From: DASQBT01 sp049578545
GTDB taxonomy: Bacteria; Pseudomonadota; Gammaproteobacteria; Burkholderiales; Thiobacillaceae
DNA length: 38,334 bases
NCBI GenBank assembly: GCA_049578545.1
Contig: JBAUMF010000013.1
Location: 1-38,334 of the forward strand
Reading direction: 5' to 3'
Below are positions 15,482-27,463 of the stretch, piece by piece. How positions within the stretch are numbered: position 1 is the stretch's first letter; the number at the start of each line of letters is the position of its first letter. The notes beneath the pieces are model-generated. The model was given only the letters and a program-made list of their open reading frames with translations. It had not been told where the DNA came from and did not search any database. Both the position numbers and the translations under genes were made by a program.

Positions 15482-17362
15482 TTAGCTCGCCATCGATTCT
15501 ACGGAATCATGGGCAATGAAGTCAGGGCCAGGAAGTATTTGTTTCAGCTCAGCACGCAACTCGACCTCCAATTCATTCTTCTCCAGAATTGTCAGCAACA
15601 GAGCAGTGCCCGGTTCCAGTTTAGGCAGACCAGCTACGCGGGTAATAAAGGGGATAGCATCAAAACGAACCAGATCATCGCGAATGATGCGTGCGGTCAC
15701 TTCCGTGCGTTGCTCCTGATCCAGCCAGCGCAGGCACCAAAAGCGTTCCATTTTGCGCTGAAACTCGGCGTAGGCGTCGTAAGCCAGCTCGAAATCGCGG
15801 ACAATGGCAAACAGCAATTCGCTCCGCGGTGGGTAAACGGGCACTTCTTCGCGTACAAGGCTTATGAGTTGGCGCTGATTGGCCAGATCCACATAACGGC
15901 GAAGAGGGGATGAGGACCAGGCGTAGTTCTCCACGCCCAAGCCCTGATGCGGACCGGGCTGCGTCGCCATTCGGGTCTTGCCCTGACTCTGATTGCGATA
16001 GATACCGGGAACATGCTTTTCTGCAAGCCAACTTCCCCAGGTGGCATTGGTCAGGATCATCAGCTCGGATACCACCTTGTCGATCGGGCTGCCGCGCCGA
16101 CGTGGCTCAATCAGAATTTTGCCGTCGGTGATCTTGAAGTTGTAATCGATCCGATTGGTCTGGTTAGCCGCACCTCTGACGGCTTCAAGGTTGGCGGCAA
16201 AACCCCACAACCATTCCAGCTCTCTTCGATAGGGATAGTCCGGACCGGCTACGCCGATCGTTTCTTCATTGAATAGACCATCCAGGCTTTCATGGCGCAA
16301 GTTGGAGGCGATGCGCACCTTCTCCAGCCGAGTCTCCGTTGAGGCAATTCGAAAATCTGCTGCAACGTTCAAATAGAGGGAGAGGGCCGGACACTCACGT
16401 TGTTCGCCCAAGGTGTAATGATGAATGAAGGTCTCCGGCAGCATGGTGATTTTGTTGCCGGGGTAGTAAACCGTCGACAGGCGGTCGCGGGCCAGGTTGT
16501 CGAGCTGTGATCCAGGAGGTATGCCGAGTGCCGGGCAGGCGATATGGACGCCAACCTGCATTGTGCCGTCCGGGTTGAACACAACTGAAAATGCATCATC
16601 GATTTCAGTCGTAGCTTCATCGTCCATGGAAAACGCAGAAACCGGTGCAAGAGGAAGATCGGGCGGGTCGATGGGCTCGGAAATTTCAGGAAAATCGACT
16701 CCACCGGAGAAGTGCTCCAGCAGGAATGCCTGCTTGTGGAATGCTTCCCGATCAGGAATCACGCCGCATCGATCCAGCATTTGGATCGGCGAGAGTCCGG
16801 TCTGATTGCAGGCTTCTTCAAACGCTTTGAATTCGAGTGTGTTCTTGTCAGGCTTCAGGGCAATGCGTGGAATAAGGTGTGTTATCGGGTCAGGCAAACG
16901 GAACTCGATGAGCTCAGCTACCCATGCCGCCTTCTGTGCGGCTTCGCGCTGCTTGCGTTCCTGGCCGGCCTTGGCCGCCGCAAGTGCGTCCTTGGGCGCT
17001 GGCTTGTAGCGACCCTTGCCCTTCTTGTAGAAATACATCGGCGATTCATGCAGTCGCATGAGCAGGCCGGCTGCTTCTGCGGCCGCAGGCTTGTGGCCAA
17101 AATAGTCTTCCGCCAATCCCTGCACATCAAATTCATCAAGCCCAGCGGCTTCCCATAGAAAGTCCGGGTCGGCTTCATCACGAATCAACTGGGCCTGCAG
17201 CAGCAAATCATGCGGCGCAGGACTTTCAAAGCGCAGGACGACCTTGTCAGCCTTGATCTTTGAACGCTTGCCGCTGGCTGACTCGAGCTGAATGCTGGTG
17301 TCATTTTCCTGCATGATGCGGCCGGTCTTGAATTGGCCGTCTTCTTCATAAAAAACGAACAT
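15482..17362 (-). CDS. RNB-domain exoribonuclease (RNase II/R family)
   Basis: This cytosolic 3'-to-5' exoribonuclease has 626 residues. The N-terminus is a short OB-like region (FVFYEEDGQFKTGRIMQEND). The RNB catalytic core opens with FSMDDEATTEIDDAFSVVF near residue 245, which holds the Asp residues that bind the metal ions. The core ends with WSSSPLRRYVDLANQRQLI near residue 490. It is shorter and more divergent than E. coli RNase II or RNase R and has no clear C-terminal S1 domain, as in other betaproteobacterial members. It is followed by the TonB-like gene. Confidence 0.9.
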   Translation of the reverse strand: MFVFYEEDGQFKTGRIMQENDTSIQLESASGKRSKIKADKVVLRFESPAPHDLLLQAQLIRDEADPDFLWEAAGLDEFDVQGLAEDYFGHKPAAAEAAGLLMRLHESPMYFYKKGKGRYKPAPKDALAAAKAGQERKQREAAQKAAWVAELIEFRLPDPITHLIPRIALKPDKNTLEFKAFEEACNQTGLSPIQMLDRCGVIPDREAFHKQAFLLEHFSGGVDFPEISEPIDPPDLPLAPVSAFSMDDEATTEIDDAFSVVFNPDGTMQVGVHIACPALGIPPGSQLDNLARDRLSTVYYPGNKITMLPETFIHHYTLGEQRECPALSLYLNVAADFRIASTETRLEKVRIASNLRHESLDGLFNEETIGVAGPDYPYRRELEWLWGFAANLEAVRGAANQTNRIDYNFKITDGKILIEPRRRGSPIDKVVSELMILTNATWGSWLAEKHVPGIYRNQSQGKTRMATQPGPHQGLGVENYAWSSSPLRRYVDLANQRQLISLVREEVPVYPPRSELLFAIVRDFELAYDAYAEFQRKMERFWCLRWLDQEQRTEVTARIIRDDLVRFDAIPFITRVAGLPKLEPGTALLLTILEKNELEVELRAELKQILPGPDFIAHDSVESMAS

Positions 17363-17418
17363 GTCGTATCAATCATCAGAGCAAGCGGGAATGTACGCCC
17401 TCTTGCACTTCCAAGCGG

Positions 17419-17976
17419 TTAGAAAATATCAATAAAGGGCAGCAGCTCAACAAAGCGGGTAAAGCCATGATCGCCGCCCTGCAACACCATTTGATGGCAG
17501 TTCTTGTAGAAGTTCACGGCATCGCGGTAATCCAGAATGGAATCCTGCGTCTCGACCAACAGTAACAGGTTTTGAGGGTGCAGGGGGCTGGGCAGATCAA
17601 GTGCAGCCATTTCGTCCAGATGAGCCCGCGTGAAGTCATAAGTCTCATTCGTGTAGTAATTCTGATTGGGCCCGACAGCTTGCCTGAGCAGCAGCTGGGG
17701 ATGGACGGCGGGGTTGATCAGCGCCGCCTTGATGTCGGCGTGGCGGGACGCCAGCACCGTGGCATAGAAGCCGCCCAGGGATGACCCGATCAAGCGGATT
17801 GGCGCAGGCGATCTTGCAATCATGTCCTCCAGCAGATCGACGGCCTGGCTGGGGCGATGCGGCAGATTGGGGCAGGCAAATTCATTCTCTCGTCCCCGCG
17901 ATTTTAGCCAGGCCAGAAGCTGCTGCGCCTTGCTCGAACCGGACGACGAATTGAAGCCATGGATATAGACGATCAT
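17419..17976 (-). CDS. yqiA: YqiA/YcfP-type alpha/beta hydrolase (esterase)
   Basis: This 185-residue cytosolic esterase-like protein opens with MIVYIHGFNSSSGSSKAQQL, has the nucleophile elbow GSSLGG (Ser at about residue 86), an Asp in 'LLLLVETQDSILDYRDA', and a late His in QGGDHGF, giving a full Ser-Asp-His triad. Family members hydrolyse short acyl esters in vitro; the natural substrate is unknown. It overlaps mpl by 4 bp (ATGA). Confidence 0.88.
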   Translation of the reverse strand: MIVYIHGFNSSSGSSKAQQLLAWLKSRGRENEFACPNLPHRPSQAVDLLEDMIARSPAPIRLIGSSLGGFYATVLASRHADIKAALINPAVHPQLLLRQAVGPNQNYYTNETYDFTRAHLDEMAALDLPSPLHPQNLLLLVETQDSILDYRDAVNFYKNCHQMVLQGGDHGFTRFVELLPFIDIF

Positions 17977-19385
17977 TGCCCCAGCCTGTCCAGTATCTTT
18001 TGGTGAATGCCGCCGAAACCACCGTTGCTCATCACAAGAATGTGGTCGCCAGGGCGTGCCTCATTGGCGATGGCGCTGACCAAAGCATCAAGATCAGTTT
18101 GCACTTCGGCCTTGCCGTTCATGACAGAGAACACTTCATTGGCATCCCAGCCCAGGTTGGCACCGTAGCAGAATGTCTTGTCAGCCTGCTTGAGACTGGC
18201 CGGGAGTTGTGCGTTCAGCGCCCCAAGTTTCATGGTATTGGAGCGGGGCTCAAGCACGGCCAGAATGCGCGCAGTCCCGACCCTGCTGCGCAAGCCTTCC
18301 ACCGTGGTCTCGATGGCGGACGGATGGTGCGCAAAGTCATCATAAACCGTGATCCCGTTCACCGTGCCGCGCATTTCCATGCGTCGTTTGACGTTCTGGA
18401 AACGGCACAGGGCTTCGCAGGCAAGCGGTGCGCTGACACCCACATGTCGGGCGCAAGCAATGGCACCCAGCGCGTTCATGCGGTTGTGCTCGCCCATCAT
18501 ATTCCACTCAACGTGGCCAAGCGTTTCGCCTTTGAATTGAACATCGAAGCAGGATTCACCGCCCTCCGCAGACCAGTTGTCGGCTGCGCCGAACCATTCC
18601 AGGGGCGTCCAGCAGCCGCGCTCGATCACGCGCTTGAGGCTTTCCTCGCGGCGGTTGGCGACGATCAGCCCTTCACCAGGCAAAGTACGCACAAGATGAT
18701 GGAACTGGGTCTCAATGGCAGCCAGGTCCGGGAAGATATCCGCGTGGTCGTATTCCAGGTTGTTCAGCAACGCGGTGCGCGGACGGTAATGTACAAATTT
18801 GGAGCGTTTGTCAAAAAATGCCGTGTCATATTCATCTGCTTCAATGACAAAGAAGGGGGAATCGGTGAGGCGGGCGGAAATGCCGAAATTCTGTGGGATG
18901 CCTCCGATGAGAAAACCTGGGTTCAGGCCCGCGTCTTCCAGAATCCAGGCCAGCATCGATGATGTGGTGGTCTTGCCGTGGGTGCCGGCTACAGCCAGAG
19001 TCCACTTTCCATGCGGCGCGTCGTGGCTCCGCGGTAACACACCAACAGCTGCATGCGTCTTCGCCGGAACATTCAGCGGGTACAGGATGTTTTCAGCCAG
19101 CCACTGCGGACCGGAAATGTAAGGAAGCCCGCGATTTAGGATTTCTTCCATTAGCGGCTGCTTGCCACGCGATACCACATTGCCAATGACAAAAATGTCC
19201 GCCCCAACATTGACCTGATCCTTTTCGAATCCCTCAATGAGTTCAATACCCAGCCCGCGCAGCTGATCCGACATGGGTGGATAGGCCTGGGCATCACAGC
19301 CCGTTACCTTATAACCGGCTGTTTGAGCGATCGCCGCTATGCCGCCCATGAAGGTGCCGCAAACGCCGAGAATGTGGATGTGCAT
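17973..19385 (-). CDS. mpl: UDP-N-acetylmuramate:L-alanyl-gamma-D-glutamyl-meso-diaminopimelate ligase
   Basis: This Mur-ligase-family enzyme recycles the murein tripeptide by joining it to UDP-MurNAc using ATP. Motifs: MHIHILGVCGTFMGGIAAIA at the N-terminus (UDP-binding Rossmann loop), LAVAGTHGKTTTSSMLAWIL (ATP P-loop), VIEADEYDTAFFDKRSKF, LNNLEYDHADIF and YDDFAHHPSAI. The 470 residues are normal for the family; MurC lacks the DEYDTAFFDKR form. It is translationally coupled to the downstream esterase gene. Confidence 0.95.
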   Translation of the reverse strand: MHIHILGVCGTFMGGIAAIAQTAGYKVTGCDAQAYPPMSDQLRGLGIELIEGFEKDQVNVGADIFVIGNVVSRGKQPLMEEILNRGLPYISGPQWLAENILYPLNVPAKTHAAVGVLPRSHDAPHGKWTLAVAGTHGKTTTSSMLAWILEDAGLNPGFLIGGIPQNFGISARLTDSPFFVIEADEYDTAFFDKRSKFVHYRPRTALLNNLEYDHADIFPDLAAIETQFHHLVRTLPGEGLIVANRREESLKRVIERGCWTPLEWFGAADNWSAEGGESCFDVQFKGETLGHVEWNMMGEHNRMNALGAIACARHVGVSAPLACEALCRFQNVKRRMEMRGTVNGITVYDDFAHHPSAIETTVEGLRSRVGTARILAVLEPRSNTMKLGALNAQLPASLKQADKTFCYGANLGWDANEVFSVMNGKAEVQTDLDALVSAIANEARPGDHILVMSNGGFGGIHQKILDRLGQ

Positions 19386-19475
19386 AGCGAAAATGCCAAA
19401 TAAAGTCAGAATTATACGGTTGCGGCATCCACATAACGAACTGCCCGGGCAGGGCTCGGCAGATATTGCGGCGTC

Positions 19476-21452
19476 TTATTGGGTCTTTGCAGCTTGCCTG
19501 AACAGGTGGATCAGCAGCGAGCGCAATCGTGCCGGTCGCAAGGGTTTGTGCAGGACGGTGAACCCGGCCTGGTTGAAGATCTGGATGCTTTCGGGTGATG
19601 TGTCACCGGTAAGGATAATGGCAGGTAAGGTCGCACCATAGCGATGACGCATTGCGGCGAGAACCTTGAGTCCATCCGTATTGCCGGGCAAACGATAGTC
19701 TGACATGATGATATCGGGTGCGCGTCCGGTTTCATTTAATACCTGGATAGCCTCTTCCAGCGACCGGGTTGCAACGAGATCGATATTCCAACTGTCGAAC
19801 AATTCTTCCATGGCCCGGAGTATGGCGTCTTCATCGTCGATCAAAACAGCCAGATTGATTCCTAGCGCGCTTGGCTCGACATGGGGCTGAACTTTTTGTT
19901 CTGCCAGAAGTGCTGAACCGAGCGGTACCTGGATACCGAATACTGTTCCGCGCCCGTGCCGGGAAGACAGCGAGATCGGGAGGTCAAGCAATATTGCCAG
20001 GCGGGCAACGATGGCCAGGCCCAGTCCCAATCCCTTGCTGCGATCACGTTCAGGATTGTTGAGCTGGAAGAATTCCTGGAACACCGTTTCCTGTTGTTCA
20101 TCGGGAATTCCCTGGCCACTATCCCAGACCTGGATAAGCAGGTTCTTGCCGCGACGTCGGCAACCTACGAGGATTCCACCTCGATCGGTATATCGGATTG
20201 CATTGGATACGAGGTTGAGAATGATGCGTTCGAGCAGAATTGGATCGCTGTACAAGGTGCATCCACAAGGCAGGACGCGAAACTTCAATCCCTTCTCCGT
20301 CGCCTGGGGTGCGAACTGCTTCTTCAACCGCTCAAGCAGAAAATCCACGGCAAAGTGTTGCCGGTTGATTTCAATTACGCCAGCGTCGAGCCTGGAAATA
20401 TCAAGCAGGGAGTTGAACAGCATTTCCATTGCGTCCACCGAGGCCTCGATATGCTCCACAAGGGTGCGAACCTCCGGGTAATGGATGCGCGCCTTCAGGG
20501 CGCCTACAAACAGCACCAGTGCGTGCAGGGGTTGGCGCAGATCATGGCTGGCAGCGGCAAAAAATTTGGACTTGGCAATGCTGGCACGTTCAGCCTTGTC
20601 CCTTTGTGCAGCAAGTCTTGCTGTTGCTTCCAGAATTCGATCTTCAAGCTGACTGCGGTTTTCATATAATGCCTGGGCCATCTGGTTGATTCCACGTCCA
20701 AGTTGTCCGATTTCGCCCGCCGCACCTTCACTTGCGCGTACGCTTAGTTCACCCTTGGCTATTCTATGGACTGTTTTGGAGATATGCCGGATTTGACCAC
20801 TCAGCCTGGCTGAGAGCCTCCATACCATGGAGATCGTAGCCGCAAGTGCAGCAAGCAACAGGAAGCCTGCGGAAACAAGCAACGAGTTCTTCTGCGCAAC
20901 AATTCCCTGTGTGCTGACGCCGACAACGGCATATCCGAGAGGTGTTTTGACTCCCGCTACCTCGCGTTCAGCATCCGGTAAGTCATTTGAATTCGTCAGC
21001 TTGGGTAATTCAATCGGATTGGCTCGATAAATGATGCCGTCGATCAAATGACCTTTCCCATCGTTCAATTGTTCGGGCCAATTGCGGTCACCGAGTGGCG
21101 CTGCGCCGAGCTGAGCCTTGAGCGGTCCAGTTCTGTCATAGATTGCGGCATAGGACAGGTCGGTTCGAGTCTGTTCCCGACGCATCACCTCGGCGAGCAA
21201 TTCCTGATTGCCGCTGATAAGCGCGTATTGTCCTGAAGCTGCAAGTATCAGGGCTGATTGTCGTGCCTGGCTGTCCAGTGCGCGCTGCATGTCTTGCATC
21301 ATCTGGTGCGTGAAGTAGACCGTCAAAGCAGCTGCGATCAGCATGCTGGGCAGTATGGCGATAAACAGGATGCGCGTACGTATGCCCGCACTTTCTCCGA
21401 CCTGCTTCCATAATCCCGCCTTGCGGCCTGGGGGGCGGAGTGAAATGGCCAT
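19476..21452 (-). CDS. hybrid sensor histidine kinase with C-terminal receiver domain
   Basis: This membrane sensor has 658 residues. An N-terminal helix (about 28-48), a periplasmic sensor region, and a second helix (about 190-212) lead to a HAMP domain, a coiled-coil, a HisKA domain with SHDLRQPLHALVLF (phospho-His), a HATPase with N (LNLVSNAIRYTDRGG), G1 (VWDSGQGIP) and G2 (GLGLGLAI) boxes, and a receiver with the acidic pair (LIDDED), phospho-Asp (IMSDYRLP), Thr (LTGDTS) and Lys (LHKPLRP). All catalytic residues are present. The response regulator gene ends 10 bp before it, so they form a two-component unit. The input signal is unknown. The ribosome binding site at the ATG is weak. Confidence 0.93.
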   Translation of the reverse strand: MAISLRPPGRKAGLWKQVGESAGIRTRILFIAILPSMLIAAALTVYFTHQMMQDMQRALDSQARQSALILAASGQYALISGNQELLAEVMRREQTRTDLSYAAIYDRTGPLKAQLGAAPLGDRNWPEQLNDGKGHLIDGIIYRANPIELPKLTNSNDLPDAEREVAGVKTPLGYAVVGVSTQGIVAQKNSLLVSAGFLLLAALAATISMVWRLSARLSGQIRHISKTVHRIAKGELSVRASEGAAGEIGQLGRGINQMAQALYENRSQLEDRILEATARLAAQRDKAERASIAKSKFFAAASHDLRQPLHALVLFVGALKARIHYPEVRTLVEHIEASVDAMEMLFNSLLDISRLDAGVIEINRQHFAVDFLLERLKKQFAPQATEKGLKFRVLPCGCTLYSDPILLERIILNLVSNAIRYTDRGGILVGCRRRGKNLLIQVWDSGQGIPDEQQETVFQEFFQLNNPERDRSKGLGLGLAIVARLAILLDLPISLSSRHGRGTVFGIQVPLGSALLAEQKVQPHVEPSALGINLAVLIDDEDAILRAMEELFDSWNIDLVATRSLEEAIQVLNETGRAPDIIMSDYRLPGNTDGLKVLAAMRHRYGATLPAIILTGDTSPESIQIFNQAGFTVLHKPLRPARLRSLLIHLFRQAAKTQ

Positions 21453-21462
21453 GGCGATTGGC

Positions 21463-22122
21463 TCAGGAACCTGTATTTCTCAGTTCACTATCCAGGCCGG
21501 CTTGGCGGGCGGCAATGACCGCTTCCGTCCGGTTGTTTACTCTCAGGGCGCGAAAGATGGCAGCCAGGTGAATCTTGACCGTCCCTTCTGTAAGTTCGAG
21601 ACTGCGTGCGATGGTTTTGTTCGGCATGCCCTGCAACAGACAGTTAAGTACTTCCATCTGCCGGGTGGTGAGTGAAATGGAGGGCCTGTTTGTCAGAAGT
21701 GCTGAATTCCTTTGAATGCCGGGCGAAGAATCACCCAGTATGGCAGGCACATAGATGCCGCCTGACAACACAAGTTGGAGAGCATGGAGGATCACTGAGC
21801 TGGGAGAAGACTTAAGTACATAACCCAGGGCCCCGACATCGATTGCCTGTGCGATATCCTGCCTGGATTCGGATGCCGACAGGATGACCAAAGGCAGGTC
21901 AGGAAAGCGCTGGCGGAATTCGAGTATGCCGGAGTGCCCGGGCATGCCAGGCATGTTCAGGTCGACCAAAGCCAAGTCGAGGTCAGGGTTGACTTGGGCC
22001 TGCATGAAAAGGCTTGGAAAGTCCTGGGCATCAATTATTTGAGTATGCTCATCCAGTTGGCAGAGAACTTGTTTAACGCCCTCACGGAACAGTGGATGAT
22101 CATCAGCGAGCAGTATCTTCAT
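21463..22122 (-). CDS. LuxR/NarL-family response regulator
   Basis: This 219-residue regulator has a receiver domain (MKILLADDHPLFREGVKQVL, phospho-Asp in LALVDLNMPGMPG, Lys in GYVLKSSPS) and a C-terminal LuxR-type helix-turn-helix (LTTRQMEVLNCLLQG and the recognition helix region LTEGTVKIHLAAIFRAL). The ATG at 22122 is preferred over an in-frame start at 22188 because AGGAAGG lies 7 bases upstream and the receiver domain starts there. It is first in the unit with the hybrid kinase, its probable partner. Target genes are unknown. Confidence 0.93.
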   Translation of the reverse strand: MKILLADDHPLFREGVKQVLCQLDEHTQIIDAQDFPSLFMQAQVNPDLDLALVDLNMPGMPGHSGILEFRQRFPDLPLVILSASESRQDIAQAIDVGALGYVLKSSPSSVILHALQLVLSGGIYVPAILGDSSPGIQRNSALLTNRPSISLTTRQMEVLNCLLQGMPNKTIARSLELTEGTVKIHLAAIFRALRVNNRTEAVIAARQAGLDSELRNTGS

Positions 22123-22199
22123 AGACGTACCTTCCTGCGACGTGTGAATATTAACCACGCCATGGGAGAAAACTATAACTTTTGACATATAGGCATACG

Positions 22200-22304
22200 T
22201 TGCCCCTGCCTTTACGCTTAATACTTGTTAACAGTGTTCTCCGCAATGAGACGACAAGTCGTCTCCTCCGGTTAGCCGGGTGGTCATGCCACCCGGCTTT
22301 TTTT
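22200..22304 (+). ncRNA. candidate small RNA ending in an intrinsic terminator
   Basis: The terminator at 22274-22304 has no plus-strand gene before it: everything from 14572 to 22122 is on the minus strand. Just upstream is a second hairpin, GAGACGA-CAAG-TCGTCTC (22248-22265). Between the two stems lies CTCCTCC (22263-22269), complementary to a Shine-Dalgarno sequence. The 5' end is a guess, because no convincing -35/-10 was found (weak -10-like TTAATACT near 22218-22225). Confidence 0.35.
22274..22304 (+). terminator. strong intrinsic terminator
   Basis: AGCCGGGTGG and CCACCCGGCT form a perfect 10-bp stem around a 5-base loop, followed by seven T. This is a textbook rho-independent terminator on the plus strand. 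On the minus strand the tail is absent, so it is not an attenuator for the response regulator. Confidence 0.88.
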
Positions 22305-22356
22305 GGTACCCGGTACGGGTAACTCAAGGAATTTCGGAGCCGGCTTTCTACCTTGC

Positions 22357-22429
22357 GGGGGAAAGGACTGCGGCAAGTTCGAAAGCCCGCGCCCGAACCA
22401 CGGGGAAAGGCTGGCCTCGCCTTTCCCCC
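22357..22429. repeat. competing hairpin arms upstream of the NUDIX gene
   Basis: GGGGGAAAGG (22357-22366) and GGGGAAAGGC (22402-22411) can each pair perfectly over 10 bp with the same partner, GCCTTTCCCCC (22419-22429). The near arm gives a tight hairpin with a 7-base loop; the far arm encloses about 53 bases. Mutually exclusive stems suggest a structured leader, but a chance duplication is possible. The rest of the 22305-22611 interval shows nothing else that can be named. Confidence 0.45.
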
Positions 22430-22611
22430 GGGAATAAACTCACTCCCCCGGAACTTGACCGACAATGATCCAGGGCATGATGAATGCCGTTCTCAATGAC
22501 ATCAAGCATGAGACCACTGGCGGAAATGGTGGTGGGGCAACTTGCCGTCGATGAGAAACTCCGGTATTGATCAGACAAGTTTGTTTATTCTAGCTCAAGG
22601 TGTCACAAACC

Positions 22612-23160
22612 ATGGACCTGACCGAAACCGAACTCTCAACCGAAATTCTGTGTCAGGGGCGGTTGCTGCATGCCCGGCGTGACCAGGTAAGACTTCCAAA
22701 CAACCAGACTACAACCCGGGAATATATCGTGCACCCCGGTGCGGCTGTCATTCTTCCTCTGTTTGATAATGGTGATGTCCTGCTGGAACGACAGCATCGC
22801 TATCCTTTGCGCCGCGATTTCATTGAAGTCCCTGCCGGGAAGGTTGACCCGGGTGAGGATCCGGATACGTGCGCCCGTCGTGAACTGATCGAAGAAACAG
22901 GCTACCGGGCCTCGGAGATGCGCTTTCTGTTCGAATTCTATCCGGCCATCGGCTACAGCAATGAAATCATGTACTTCTATCTGGCTCGGGGGCTGGAGCA
23001 AATTGGGCATGGACGTGACCATGACGAATTTCTGGAAATACTAAGAGTGCCATTTGATGAGGCAATCAGCATGATACGGCGCGGCGAGATCTGTGAAACC
23101 AAGACTGTTACTGCACTGTTCTGGTGGGATAAGGTGAGAAAAGGCGAGTGGGAAATCTGA
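22612..23160 (+). CDS. nudF: NUDIX hydrolase, ADP-ribose pyrophosphatase-like
   Basis: This 182-residue cytosolic pyrophosphohydrolase, NudF/ADP-ribose pyrophosphatase type, would cleave ADP-ribose and similar NDP-sugars. The Nudix box is complete: G-x5-E with GKVDPGEDPD followed by CARRELIEETGYRA. Upstream 'VLLERQHRYPLRRDFIEVPA' is typical of NudF. The ATG at 22612 is preferred over a GTG at 22600 because AAGGTG then lies about 9 bases upstream. It is a single gene, convergent with metH. Confidence 0.88.
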   Translation: MDLTETELSTEILCQGRLLHARRDQVRLPNNQTTTREYIVHPGAAVILPLFDNGDVLLERQHRYPLRRDFIEVPAGKVDPGEDPDTCARRELIEETGYRASEMRFLFEFYPAIGYSNEIMYFYLARGLEQIGHGRDHDEFLEILRVPFDEAISMIRRGEICETKTVTALFWWDKVRKGEWEI

Positions 23161-23224
23161 AAAGCAGGTCCCGCGATTGCGTCGAGTGCTGCGCTGGTGG
23201 CGACCCTGACCCTTTCGTTTCAAA

Positions 23225-26899
<3,675 letters not shown>

Positions 26900-26957
26900 G
26901 GAAGAATTGGGGCGAAAACGGCTTATTATAAGGGAATCAACCTCTTGCACTGACGCC

Positions 26958-27344
26958 ATGAAACACCTGACCGCCCGCGAAGCCTACGAATACCTTCAGT
27001 CCAATCCCAATGCCGTATTCATCGATTGCAGATCGGAGATGGAATTTCTGTTTGTGGGCCATCCCAAGGAGGCGATACTGATTCCCTGGCAGGATGGTCC
27101 AGATTTCGACATCAACCCCGACTTTCTTGGTCATGCGCGCAAGGCGGCCTCGTTCAACCGGCCTGTGGTCTTGATATGCCGCTCCGGCAACCGCTCCAAG
27201 GTGGCGGGGCACTACCTGGAAAAGCACGGGTTTCCCGAGGTTTATAACGTGATCCACGGCTTCGAAGGTGATCTGGACGAAGGCCGGCATCGAAATGCCG
27301 TCAATGGCTGGCGCGTTGATGGCCTGCCTTGGGAACAGTCTTAA
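26958..27344 (+). CDS. rhodanese-like domain protein
   Basis: This single-domain sulfurtransferase-fold protein has 128 residues. It opens MKHLTAREAYEYLQSNPNAV, has the FIDCRSEMEF strand and the active-site loop CRSGNRS with the catalytic Cys, followed by VAGHYLEKHGF. It could move sulfane sulfur, but no substrate is indicated. It is divergent from metH; its ATG overlaps an alternative upstream metH start. No strong ribosome binding site is seen. Confidence 0.88.
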   Translation: MKHLTAREAYEYLQSNPNAVFIDCRSEMEFLFVGHPKEAILIPWQDGPDFDINPDFLGHARKAASFNRPVVLICRSGNRSKVAGHYLEKHGFPEVYNVIHGFEGDLDEGRHRNAVNGWRVDGLPWEQS

Positions 27345-27371
27345 ACCCGCACAATTTCGCTAGCGGGGCCC

Positions 27372-27387
27372 GGGCACGAATCCTGCA
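27372..27387 (+). promoter_or_regulatory. sigma54 (-24/-12) promoter-like element of prsT
   Basis: GGGCACGAATCCTGCA matches TGGCACG-N4-TTGCA at all but two positions, with GG and GC exactly 10 bases apart. It lies 77 bp before the prsT ATG in the 119-bp gap after the rhodanese gene. Transcription would start near 27398. Confidence 0.6.
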
Positions 27388-27463
27388 AGCATTGCGTCAG
27401 CAAAACTCCATTTAACCTCTGGCCCGGGAAGGTGTTCCACGGGTTGATCTACACCTGGATCGG

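Noticed and set aside
22151..22465. 104-codon minus-strand frame across the terminator region
   Set aside because: It crosses a strong terminator hairpin and the response regulator start, and the peptide is Arg/Pro-rich without motifs.
26900..26957. Cobalamin riboswitch for metH
   Set aside because: The gap to the divergent gene is far too short for the approximately 200-base element.
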